From Desmodesmus armatus (taxonomy: Eukaryota; Chlorophyta; Chlorophyceae; Sphaeropleales; Scenedesmaceae): a stretch of DNA of 64,000 bases. The translations under genes were made by a program, and so were the position numbers. This document shows, in pieces, positions 26,201-36,558 of this stretch (position 1 is its first letter; every line of letters starts with the position of its first letter). Where the stretch lies: positions 55,395 through 119,394 of the forward strand of contig VIIQ02000660.1 in NCBI GenBank assembly GCA_007449985.2, written 5' to 3'. The notes beneath the pieces are model-generated. The model was not told the origin of the DNA and made no database searches. It saw only the letters and a list, made by a program, of their open reading frames with translations.

Positions 26201-29200
26201 ACATCATTCGCGTGCTCGCATGGGATCCGCAGCAATGAATGCTTCCTTTTCAATCCTCAACAACATCGCATCCAGCACCAGCGTGATGCCCCCTCTGTCG
26301 CCCATCCACAGGTGTGCCACTCGGGGCCGTGTGGCTCCTGCCCTGAGGAGGGAGAGCGGCGGTGCCCGTGTGGCAAAGCAGTGTACTTTGACATCAAGTG
26401 TGATGAGAAGGCGCCGCTGTGTGGAGGCACCTGTGGCAAGACGCTGGACTGCGGGGTGCACACTTGCCAGGAGCGGTGCCACTACGGGCCTTGCAACAAG
26501 GTAAGGGGCCGTTTGGGATGGTTATCGTCATGTGGAGAATGCGTGGGGGATGCCGTGAGCGCTGCTTTGTGAGTGCAAGAGGGTCAGGGGGCTGTTGCGA
26601 TGGAAGCAGGCGGTCAGAATTTGGTGGTGTGCCATGGGGTTGCGGGGGGAGGCAGGGGCGATCCACCCAGAAAATGAGTGTCCCTTTACAGTGTGCGGTT
26701 GGCTTGGCCCCCATCATGTGCTGCCTTTTCTTCTCTCCCCACGCTGTTCATGTGATGCACCCGCTCGTGTTGTTCCGCGCTCTTTCTTTTATCAATGTCA
26801 GGTGTGCCGTGAGCTGGTCAGCAAGCCCTGCCGGTGTGGACGCTCATCCAAGCAGGTGAACACGTCTCGCCCGACTTTGTTTGAGAACAGAAGGGTTGGC
26901 AATGCTTGTTGGTTTTGTGAATCTTGCAACCAGCAGTGACTTCTTTCTCCAGGCAAAGTACAGCTGGGAGAGGGGGGGGGGTTGGAAGCTTACCAGAGGG
27001 GGGGGGTGGACTGCCACTCGCTAACCGCATCCACACAGACGGCAGCAGTCACAACTTGAACCACAGCGCCTGCTTCTACAGCTGCTGTCTGTCTCTCGTG
27101 TGTGTGGTGGCTGCAGGTGCTTTGCTCTGCTGACGTGCGCTGCGACAGCAAGTGCAACAACATGCGCTCCTGCGACCGGCACCCCTGCAAGTGAGTGAGA
27201 AGCTGTTGACACTGTGGCGAAAGTGTGATTTTTGCATAAGCCACCTGTGCACAGTGGCGACTGCAGTAGTGGCTACAATTAAGTTCTCAGGCTCAGCCAG
27301 TTGATGCTGCATGCGACGGTGCTGTGCTGCGCTGTGGCGTGCTGTGTGCAGGCGCCGCTGCTGTGACGGCAACTGCCCACCCTGTGAGGAGGTGTGCAAC
27401 AGGAAGCTGCGCTGCGGCAACCACCGCTGCCCTGCCACATGCCACAGGGGGCCATGCAGGTGTGTGGGTTGAAACAAGAGCTTTCCAACGTGGGTCTTGG
27501 CAGAGCGCTTGTTGATGGCTTAGTCCAGTGAAACTCTGCAGTCAACTAGTCTTTACTTTTACGGAATGCCATGTGCTAGCAACAAGGCTAGTTCAGTGCT
27601 GCTTGCTTGCTTGCAGGAATCAGCCCTTTAGGACAAGCACATACCTGTTTCAGCATGCACTTGAAATCAATTAACCTCATCCACTCACCTCACTCACTCA
27701 CCTCACTCACTCAATCATCAAATGTCTCAATATTTCAAGTTTCCTGTTGATGTCTCTTCTTTTTCCTTCAGGCCGTGCCCGCTGTCCCAGACCATCAGCT
27801 GCGCGTGTGGCAAGACCAGCTACACCCTGCCATGTGGCGCAGAGGCAGCAGCAGCGGCGCCGCGCTGTGCCAAGATGTGTCCTGTGCAGGCCGTGTGCAG
27901 GCACGCAGCAGATGCCAAGCCACACCGCTGCCACTTTGGACCGTGCCCGCCGTGCAGGTGGGCTGACAGTACAGTGCAGCACTGCACAGCACAGCACTAG
28001 CGTACACTGGTCAGAAGCATAGCCCTACTAGGGTCCACAGTAGCCAGCGATCCTTATGGTCTTGAGGATGTGTGCGACCAGTTGGTACCCTGGTTGTCAG
28101 GGCGGCAGACAGGTACTGACTGGAGTTTGATGCATCTAGAGATTCTCTTACAGAACAACACTTCAAACCACGTTGCATCAGCAATGTAACTGTTTGCCTG
28201 TCTTATGACCGCCTGCTTTACAGATCGCCTTGTGGCACAGCTCTGGCGTGCGGCCACATTTGCAGCAGCAGCACCTGCCACGACCCGCAGCCCCCAGCCA
28301 TCCCAAGCTTCGAACGGCCCAAGCCGCCAAAGTCCCAATTGGCAGCAGCAGTGGCAGCAGCAGCAAACGGCGGCAGCAGCAGTGACATCAAGCGCAGGGA
28401 CACCCGCGATGCCGAGCCGCAGCCGCCGGCGGCAGCAGCAGCGGCGGCTGCAGCGGCAGCAATGGCAGCAGCAGGGCCGGGACCGTGCCCTGCGTGTCCT
28501 GTGCCTGTGCAGGTCGGGTGCCTGGGTGGGCATTGTCAGCGGCCGCTGCCGTGCAGCTCTGCAGCTGCTTTCGGCTGTGGGTTGCAGTGTGGTCGGCCCC
28601 TGGCTTGCGGCCACCACAGCTGCAGCAAACCCTGCCATGCAGTCAAGGCCTCCCCTGCAGCAGCAGGAGGGGCGGCGGCAGCAGCGGCGGCTGCGGCGGC
28701 TGCGGCAGCAGTGGGTATGGACTGTGAGGTGTGTGAGAGGCCATGTGGCCAGCCGCGTGCCTGTAGCCACCCCTGCCCGTCCACCTGCCACCCTGGTCCC
28801 TGTGAGCCTTGCAGTGTGGCAGTAGGCATGGACTGTCACTGCGGCAAGACAAAGCTCACCTTCCCTTGCAGCGAGCACCACCAGGTCCTGAAGCAGCAGT
28901 ACCTACAGCGGCTGGCGGGGGGCGGCAGCGCGGTCGACGCGCTGTGCTGTGGCAAGGTGTGCCATAAGGAGCTGCCGTTCTGCCCCCACAGCTGCACAGC
29001 GGTGTGTCACAAGGGGGAATGCCCTGAGGGTAAGACCTGTAGTGAGGAGGTCACGGTGCGCTGCAGCTGCAGGCGCCAGAAGGAGAAGTGGGCGTGTGCG
29101 AAGGTGCAGGCGGCACTGGCAGCCGCCGGCGGCAGCAATGGCAGCAGTAAGCTGTATGATGGCAGCTCTGCTCTGAAGCTGCTGCAGTGTGACGGGCTCT

Positions 29201-29631
29201 GTGCAGCAGCAGCCAAGGAGAAGCAGCAGCAGCTGCAGGGGGCTGCTGTCGGCAGCAGCAGTAGGGATGTCAGCCCTACAGCCAGCCGCAGCAGCAGTGT
29301 GAAGCACGCTGCGCAGGCAAAGCAGGAGCAGCAGGAGCGGGCACTAGCAGCAGCGGCGGCAACTGCAGCGGCAACAGCGGCAGCAGGCGGGAAAAGCACG
29401 AAGAAGCTGAGCAGGGCTGAGAGGGATGCCCTGGCTGCTGCTAAGGAGGCAGAGCGGTTGCAGCAGCAGCGACAGCAGCAGATGCGGCAGGCCGGGATGA
29501 TAGCAGCGGTAGTGCTGGTGGTGCTGTTGGTCGGGTTTGGACTGTCATTTGGGCTGGAGCAGCTTGTGAAGGCTCTGAAAGCAGCAGATGCTTCGTTGCA
29601 GGATAAGTATGCACCCAACCGCGAGCTGTGA
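23202..29631 (+). CDS. NFXL1-like: NFXL1/NFX1-type zinc-finger protein with RING-CH-like domain and C-terminal membrane helix
   Basis: Twelve exons in consistent phase: 23202-23287, 23598-23760, 23978-24075, 24548-24664, 24963-25109, 25356-25560, 26312-26500, 26802-26855, 27117-27190, 27352-27459, 27772-27957, 28224-29631. They total 944 residues plus stop, without the unresolved N-terminus. Order: acidic N-terminal part; a PHD/RING-CH-like finger (CPICLGG ... FHMTCIQEWAR ... WGCPSCR); [15 protein letters not shown]; then about nine to ten NFX1-type repeats (CG-x-H-x-C-x3-C-H-x-G-x-C-x-x-C, e.g. [18 protein letters not shown]). Alanine-rich spacers in the last exon come next, and a single helix ([18 protein letters not shown]) lies near the C-terminus. 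The layout matches animal NFXL1, which also ends in a membrane helix. Family members are E3-ligase-like or transcription-related regulators; the role here is inferred. Intron 25561-26311 contains decayed exon copies. Confidence 0.92.
25679..26165 (+). pseudogene. Decayed duplicate exons inside an NFXL1-like intron
   Basis: 25681-25768 repeats the end of the preceding exon and the start of its intron (25481-25568) exactly 200 bp downstream, with few changes. 25967-26040 is a third, more decayed copy of the same exon end. 26051-26165 is a decayed copy of the beginning of the following exon (26312 onward), ~267 bp upstream of it. The best acceptor for the first copy would read out of frame, and the direct join 25560-26312 restores an intact NFX1 repeat, so these copies are very likely skipped. 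Confidence 0.75.
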
Positions 29632-29944
29632 ATGCGCGCGCGCCTGGGGCATGCGGGCAGGAGGGAGTATGTGGAAGGGTGGGTGTGTGTCGGACCGGCA
29701 GCATAGTGGGCGATGGGGTGTGATGGGGGCTGAGTTTGGTGCCGCAGTAGCAGCCTACGGGGCGCTGTTTGCTGGCCTGTCAGTACACATGGTGGGTGAG
29801 GGTGGGATTGAGGCTGGGCGGAACGGCTGGTGTGGGCGTGTGTGCGCCAGCACACGCGTTTTTGGGGTGCTACTCTTGTGGTGTGTGTGCTGGTTTGCCA
29901 CCACCCAGCTGCGGTCTGGATGCCAGCGTGCATGTTGCCGGTGT

Positions 29945-30615
29945 GATCTCTCACTGACGCTGCGCACAACGCGTGACAATGCCGTTGTGTTTCAGATGTG
30001 CTGTCTTGGTGAGGCTTGTCATCCAGGTGACAGAAACGCGCTCGATGACTGTTGCTATTGACGTGCAGCCTTCATTGCTTTGATACATTTGTGATTGGTG
30101 GCGCAAGGTGCAAAAGGCGTTGAAGCAGCTGTGCTGCTACAAAATGCAGAGCACAAACCGTCGCAGCAGATGGCGCAAACGGGAAGAATATCAGCTGACA
30201 TCACTCGCATGGTGGGCAACACAGCACTGCAAGCTGCTGCAAAGCTGTGGCAGATCATCTTATCTTACGGTAAGAGCTATTGTGAAGTTTCTACCAGTGA
30301 TCAGCACATTCGCATGGGCCCCATGGCACCCGCCGATCGGTCGGCCAGCTGGTGCCACCAGTGGTTGGTGAGGGTCTGCACAAGCTAAACATGCACCAGC
30401 TTGGTGCCACCAAAGACACTACTACCACTTCGGAGGAGTTGCCGCCTCACAGCTGCTGTCCAAGGGACCTGCTGCAAACCTAGCTGGGATGAGTCAACAT
30501 AGGTCTTGGCGACCTTCCAGTGAAGCGTGCGCGAGGCGGTCCAAGGATCGAAGGGTATTGTGAACCGTGATGATACTAGCCATAACGTGTCTTGCTTCGA
30601 GCCTCGATGCGGCAT
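29945..30615 (-). repeat. Dispersed repeat family A, inverted copy
   Basis: Reverse-complement match to 5365-6075 across about 670 bases. It begins ~310 bp after the NFXL1-like stop codon and ends ~290 bp before the F-box gene start, so it fills much of the space between the two genes and may supply 3' or promoter sequence. Stops interrupt the frames. Confidence 0.65.
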
Positions 30616-30900
30616 CGCAACGCACAACGTGAACACTCGAGCCTTTGACCGCTGACAACCGTCAACTTCGCCCTTTTTGCTCACAGCCTCGCTCACAGCT
30701 GCGAGCGTCTGGTGCGGATTTTCCCAAGACATTCTTGGTGTGGACTTCGACCTAGGTAAGCCGAGACGCTGGAAGTTGACGGAACATCCACGGCAGCAAT
30801 CTCGGCAAAGGTCCCACGCCTGCGTAGCGATGCAGTCATGTCCTGCATTGCAGGTAATGCACAGACCAAACAACTGATGTCGCCTGCTGTTCTGACCAGG

Positions 30901-33056
30901 ATGCAAGCCGATCAGCCAACGACCTTGCTGGATCTGCCGGAAACCTGCCTGCTGGCCATTCTGGAAGATGTGGCAAGTGACCCCATCAGTTTGTGCTGGG
31001 TTGCCAGGGCGCACAGTAAACTGCACCAGCTTTCCAAAATGGTACCCGTGCATATGCACGCCAACAAGACCGTTGACCAACAGCAGCTGGATACCCTGCT
31101 GCAGCACTTGAAAGCACACGGGTCCGGAGAGCTCGTTCGCAGCATTTCGATCAGCGCCAAACCCAACTCATGGGTCCACCTGCATCAGCTGCCCCCACAC
31201 CTGAAGCTATCCAGCCTGTGCTTGCAAAACCTGCAGCTGCAGCTGCTGTCAGGTGGTGGCTTCAAAGGGTTCACGCTACTGCTGGGCAGCTGCCTGTCAA
31301 GCAGCTGCGGACATGGCGCTGCGCAGTGGATGATATCACAGGGCTGGAAGCGATGCTGTTGCTGCTGCCAAAACTGCAGCATCTGAGTGTGGCCCACACC
31401 GGGCTATTTGACGAGCAGTGCAAGCATGTGCTGCTTGTCATCGAAAGCGGTGCAGCGGCTGCAGCGGCTTACAAGCTTGGAAGTTGCTGGCCTGGTTTGT
31501 AATAAACAACATGGAGCACAAGCTGCCTCCGCCCTGTGGCCCCTGTCGGCTATGACTGGTCTGGTAGACTTGCGGCTGCGTGCAAAGTGGGGGCTTGAAC
31601 TCGACGATGATGACGACTATTACTTCGACTTCAACTTCCAACTGCGTGTCAGCATGCTGTCAAAACTGCACCACCTGACTCGCCTTGAGCTGTCGGGCAT
31701 ACCTTATGTCGAGCCAGCGGTACTGTCTGGGAAGACCGTGCTGCAGCACCTGCGGCTGACAGCCTGTAGCCTGCAGGCTGCAGCTTCGGGGACAACGGGG
31801 CTGCACAGCTGCTGTTGCAGCTGCAGCGCCTACAGCAGCTGAGGCACCTGGACTTGGGACCTGAGGAGAAACCTTGGTACGACTGGTGGCACCTGAGGTG
31901 CTGGAGTGAGGAGGGTGACCCTCCTCCCCCAGCCTTCGCAGCCCTGACAGCGAGCAGCAAGCTGTGCCACCTGAACCTCACCTACTGCACCCTGCCAGCA
32001 GGGGTATGGTGGCACGTGTTCCCTACTGGCAGGCTGCTACCTCAGCTCACCTCACTGCTAATCAACCAATACCCATCCTGGAGGCAGCAGGCACTGGCTC
32101 TGTTTGGCTCTCAGCTGGTCAGCTGCTGCCCTGGCCTGCAGCATTTGGCCCCGCATGGCATGCGGGGGCTGCGCAAGAGCGCAGGCACGTCTATGCTGAC
32201 TGCGCTGCAGGGTCTGGGCGACTTGCGCACACTGCTCATCAACCAGCCTGAAGGGACTGAGGTGGGCGGGCTGGTGGAGGTGTGCAAGCTGACTGGCCCA
32301 GCAGCGGCCGCCGCTGTGCGGCGGTTGGATGTCTGCAACTGCAGAGGCCTGCCGCGGGGGCTGCTGCAGCAAGTCACGCAGCTGCAGCAGCTGACAAGTC
32401 TGCGTTGCAGGGGGCGACTGGGGCAGGAGATGAGCTTCATAACCAAGGTGAGGCCGGGCTTGGCAATCAACTGTGTTGAAAGTCATGCTGATCAGCAACC
32501 CTTTGCTTGAAGCATAGATGGCCGCTAAGGCTGGTCGATCATGGCCTGTGTTTTGTCACTTCAGCAAGAGAGGCTCAGGCAACAGGCAGACAGTGTCCTC
32601 CCCTGGCCAGGCAAGAGGATGCCTTGTTGTACTACAGCAGTGCTGGCCGCGATGTGTGATGCATGTGCAACAGCCCGGCTGATTCAACATCAGACTGTGA
32701 AGGGCAGCTCTGCACATTGTGTCAGCTGCATAAAATGTAGGGCCACACCGTGTGACTCCTATCAACTTGGAGTCTCATAGACGCCTAGTCGACTAGAAAA
32801 GCTGTGATTTGCTGGTGGTACTGTCAATGTGGACCAACAGTATTGAATGTTGACTCAAGAACGGCGTTCTTCAACAAACTTCAACACTTCCAACCCTGCA
32901 CGCTGCTGCTGCTGCTGCTCCTGCTGTTGCCGTTGTGTGCAGGCCCCTGGTGACGCGCCTGTGTGGCAGCAGGTACTGCGGCGGCTCCGCAATGACCACC
33001 GGAACCGTGATCTGGCACAGCAGGCAGCTGCAGCATCGGCAGAGCTGAGCTTGTGA
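30901..33056 (+). pseudogene. F-box/LRR-like gene with three apparent single-base frameshifts
   Basis: From ATG at 30901 the frame reads a likely F-box (TTLLDLPETCLLAILEDVA, residues ~7-45) followed by leucine-rich repeats of the algal type (L-x-x-L-x-L). Homologous-looking LRR sequence continues to 32447 but switches register near 31288, 31440 and 31795, each by one base, ending back in a single frame. A donor (AAG|GTGAGG, 32447) and an acceptor at 32942 add a last exon, 32943-33056, ending SAELSL. Corrected length would be about 550 residues. F-box/LRR proteins select substrates for SCF ubiquitin ligases. Either the gene is dead or the assembly has indel errors. A GT-AG pair (31253-31341, 89 bp) could bypass the first shift but would remove LRR-like sequence. 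Confidence 0.55.
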
Positions 33057-34672
33057 CGAGTCCAGTTGTAGGCAGATACTATCTGTACGGTACAGCTGTT
33101 AAAAAGCCGCCCATGTGCTGTTGGGTCCCCAGCCTAGCTACAGCTGACCGCTGGCATGCACTGCATGGCCCCCACTGCTCCGCCCATCACTCAACTGTCA
33201 GTGACAGGCCCGGCCATGTACAGCCGGCCAGTGTACATGGCCGACCCGGCCAGTCAGTGACCACACGGGGTTCAGTGGGGTGTGCATGGCTGGCCAAAAT
33301 AAGAGATTGTCTCTGTTCCGGGAGAGGGGGAAGAGAGGGGGTGAAAGTCGATGCTTTTGCCAGAGACAGAGACCTGTGACGTAGGCCCCTGCTGACTGGG
33401 ACTGGCTTTGTGCATTTGCTGTAGCCAGCTACAGCCGGCGGCGGCAGATTTGTGGCCTCTAGAGGTGGGGCGTTTGTATGCTTTCTGATGGGGTTTGGCA
33501 CTGTAGGGTGTGTGTATGACTTATGATGGAGGCTTATACATTGTTCAGTCTGCGCTGGGCATGCTGCCATAACTGGTGCACCTTGCGCACACTTGTACGC
33601 TCAGCTGGCAGCTGCACTAGCTCAGAAGGAACCCTGAGTGCTGTCTGCTGCCACAACATGTGATGTGATGTGACATGGTGTGTTGGTGTCAGCGGCGGCC
33701 GCAACAGCGGCTGCTGCAACACTAAGAATGGCAAATGATGGCTGGTGTAACATCGTCTTTTGTTGCATCTGGGACCTGTGCATTCATGAAAGCACCTTGC
33801 TGAGCAAGGTCATGCCGGGGTGTTCATCAGACTGCAATTTTTTTTCAAATGAGTCGGACGCAACTTGAGTTTAACAGGTCATGTTCCCAGATCCTGGGCA
33901 AAGACTTGATATTCTGCAGTCGTGTCTTTTACAGGGCGCTGCCTACACATGCGGACTCAAACCTGCTGTACACTGTGGGCCACAGGGTACTGCTTCAACT
34001 ACTGCTACAACAGGTCTGCCCTGGCTGCTGCACCTGCTGAGACTGTACAGAGACTGTTTCAACTGCTGCAGCCTTCACATACTCACTGTGGGGCTCAGGA
34101 TGGTCCGACCTTTTTAAGAACAACACAACAATGCATGCTGTCCTGCATCAAGCCTAGCGAGGACCTTGCCCCTCCCGCAAACTACAAACCCTGACACCTA
34201 ACAAGTCAGAAACCGCACGAAACCCAAACTCCAAACATGACAGCCAAAAAGCGCCACCAACAAGGAGCATACCCAAGACAGGTGTGTAGAGACAGGCAGC
34301 TCAGCTGAGCTGCCCTAGGTGTACCAACTGCTGCTGCACAGTACCTGAACTGGCTGCGCACAATTTATGTTTACATATCGAACCGTATTCACTTGTTCAA
34401 AATGGCAGAGCAGCGGCTACTCGCTGACAGGCCGGCCTGCGGGTGATCAAGATCTGTACTCCCGTGATTTGCTTGTTGTGGCGCTGCGAGGGCTGCACAT
34501 AAGCTTTTAAATGCTCATAAAGCTGTCATGGGTTTGAATCTTCAGCGCAAACAGCGAGCCAGCAAAACCTCAGATCTTCAACGCCTCGGTATGGTGTAAC
34601 CTGTCGGGAAGGAGCATATTCTGGTCGTCGCGGCGCCATATCTGACACTTATTGATCAGTTTCTCGTGTTTG
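33057..34672. other. Intergenic; one short inverted repeat
   Basis: No gene is supported. At 33211-33243 a 12-bp perfect inverted repeat (CGGCCATGTACA, 9-nt loop) sits inside a GGCC-rich patch. The rest is unremarkable. Confidence 0.45.
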
Positions 34673-34673
34673 A

Positions 34674-34679
34674 TATATA
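34674..34679 (+). promoter_or_regulatory. TATA-box-like element
   Basis: TATATA in the context TTTGATATATAGAAATC, 62 bp before the ATG of the secreted cysteine-rich gene. Position and A/T-rich context in an otherwise GC-rich stretch fit a core promoter. Confidence 0.45.
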
Positions 34680-34740
34680 GAAATCAAGCCCTCGGCAGCG
34701 TGCAAGCTGCGCGCCGCCTTCCTCCACCAGACAAGACACC

Positions 34741-35638
34741 ATGCAGTTCCGTGCATCCCTCTTTGCCTTGGCGTGCCTGCTGCTGGTGGCAACTGGGACC
34801 TACGCCACCAGGAATCTTGAAGCACCCATGCAAGGTAAGCTAGCCATCCTGTACATCTACTAGCCAAAGGACTGGCGCTTGACCTGCCACTGCCATTCTC
34901 CTTTTCCCTCGGCGACCTTCGTGCACACATGCATGCAGTGTATGGCATGCAAGCATGCAGGTCAGCCTGCCAGGGTTTGTGATCTTGTGCAAGGGGAGAA
35001 TAGCCTTCAACAGATCAGCACTGAAGTGATGACTCTGTTCAGAAGCTGCAGCACAGCGTGCAGCAGCATGTTGTGACAGTGCTGGTGTGCAGCGTTGCAT
35101 ACATGCAGCGCAGCAGCTCAGCTGTTGCCAACAGCACATAGACGGTGTACGCAGCAGGTACAGCAACCACTTCTGCTAGAACCATTCAATGATGGAAGCA
35201 CCTGTGCAGCACCAGTGCATCAGCGCCCAACTGCTGCCCAGAAGGCCGTGCAGCAGTTGCAACTGTTGCCACCGCGGTCGGCCGTTGCATGCAGACAGTG
35301 CCTGTTAGGGGCTGTCCGAAAATCCACATTTTCCCCTGCTGACCTTCGAAGGTCAGAATTCTTTCAACCTGCATGTTGCTGTCATGCATGTCCTGCAGGC
35401 CCTGGCAGGAGCTGTGCCTTGAACTGCAACTGCAACACCCCCCAGGCATGTGAGAACGGAGGCAAGTCCTGCACATGGTGTGTGCAGGCCTGGTCGCACT
35501 TGTCACGAGGAGGAAGAGGCAGAGGAAGATGATTTCTGCAATATATGTGCCAGGTGTTGTGCTCCTGGAGACTTCAAGTGCGACCCAGAGGGCATTATTG
35601 GGTGCAACTGCCAGATTGACGATGGCAGGACATGTTGA
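34741..35638 (+). CDS. Small secreted cysteine-rich protein, three exons, 85 aa
   Basis: Exons 34741-34834, 35399-35477 and 35554-35638 join in phase (94+79+85 = 258 nt). Exon 1 starts MQFRASLFALACLLLVATG, a signal peptide with probable cleavage after TYA. The mature ~64 residues contain eleven cysteines, including SCALNCNCN, CTWCC and GCNCQ. The second intron is only 76 bp (GT at 35478, CCAG at 35551). Without that splice the frame would stop at 35532. The product is predicted secreted or cell-wall associated. The cysteine pattern is disulfide-rich but I recognise no named family. Confidence 0.6.
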
Positions 35639-36558
35639 TGCCCTCAACAGGCCCTCCGTCAAGGGCCCCCGGCTGCAGGTTCAGCACTCTCAGCAGCAAA
35701 TGCACATCCCATGCACGGTGAAGTTTACAGGCTGATTTATGCCTGGAGGTCCTGTCGCAACCCCTGGTCAGCTGTGCACATATCGTCATAGGTTGATGTC
35801 TGGTGTGATGGTGACCACTGCGCCTGATTTGAATACAGCAGCCTGGGCTGCTGCTGATTGTCACAGCTGCCGTGCAGAGTGTCAACATTGTGTGACATCA
35901 CACAAGGCTTGTGCATGTGATTGTCAGCTGCGACAGCAACACAGCAAGCCAGCGGGCGCCACCTGCAAGTCAGCCATTGTTTTTTATGTGGGTTGATCCA
36001 TTGCAGGTAGTATGATTTGTGGTTACCGCCGGCTTGTGGTCTGTGTTTGAAGCTATCGTGTAGGCTAGAAAAGCATTGCAACCTGTGCATTAATGCAGTC
36101 TGGGTATGAGTTGCAGCCCGCGGCAAATGTTATTATGTTGTTCTGCTTTTCTGCTTTCGCACGTAGTCATAGCTAGACCATCACATAGATTGTAACTGTG
36201 GCAAGGGGAGTCAGGATGCAGGCAGGGTTGAATCCCACAGCCTGGTAAAACATGTACAATTGCTTAGATACAAGTCTGCATCAGGGGTAGTAAGTAGTAC
36301 CTTACTACCCCTGGTCTGCATTACCTGTCAGGTCAGTAGACTGTGTGTGTCTTTGACTGCAGCTTGCACAACTGAAACGACGCTGTAACTCGTTACTTCA
36401 CCAGCCTGTCAGCCAATTCAAACCAGGCATGTACGTAATCCTGCACAATTTGTCATCGCAGCTGCTTTCGTAGTCGACATATACGTTGCAAACATGTTTG
36501 ATTGAGACAGAAGCTCTGAGGTGAGAGCTGTACGCCTACTGCTCCAAGTCAGCTCACG
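35639..36558. other. Intergenic / upstream region of the fibrillin gene
   Basis: No gene is supported. It contains the 32-bp palindrome with flanking 8-bp repeats at 36274-36321. Any promoter of the next gene should lie in the last few hundred bases; no TATA box is evident. Confidence 0.45.
36282..36313. mobile_element. 32-bp palindrome flanked by 8-bp target duplication (hAT-like minimal element)
   Basis: The 13-bp arms CAGGGGTAGTAAG and CTTACTACCCCTG surround TAGTAC. Immediately outside are perfect 8-bp direct repeats GTCTGCAT (36274-36281 and 36314-36321). CAGGG-type ends with 8-bp duplications are the signature of hAT transposons. The element is nothing but its two terminal repeats. Confidence 0.6.

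Noticed and set aside
30385..31119. 244-codon minus-strand frame
   Set aside because: It spans the repeat A copy and the antisense of the F-box region; only the repeat part is shared with other loci.
35399..35532. Frameshift in the 34.7-kb secreted gene
   Set aside because: At first the frame seemed broken, but a 76-bp GT-AG intron (35478-35553) joins the exons in phase, so no break is needed.
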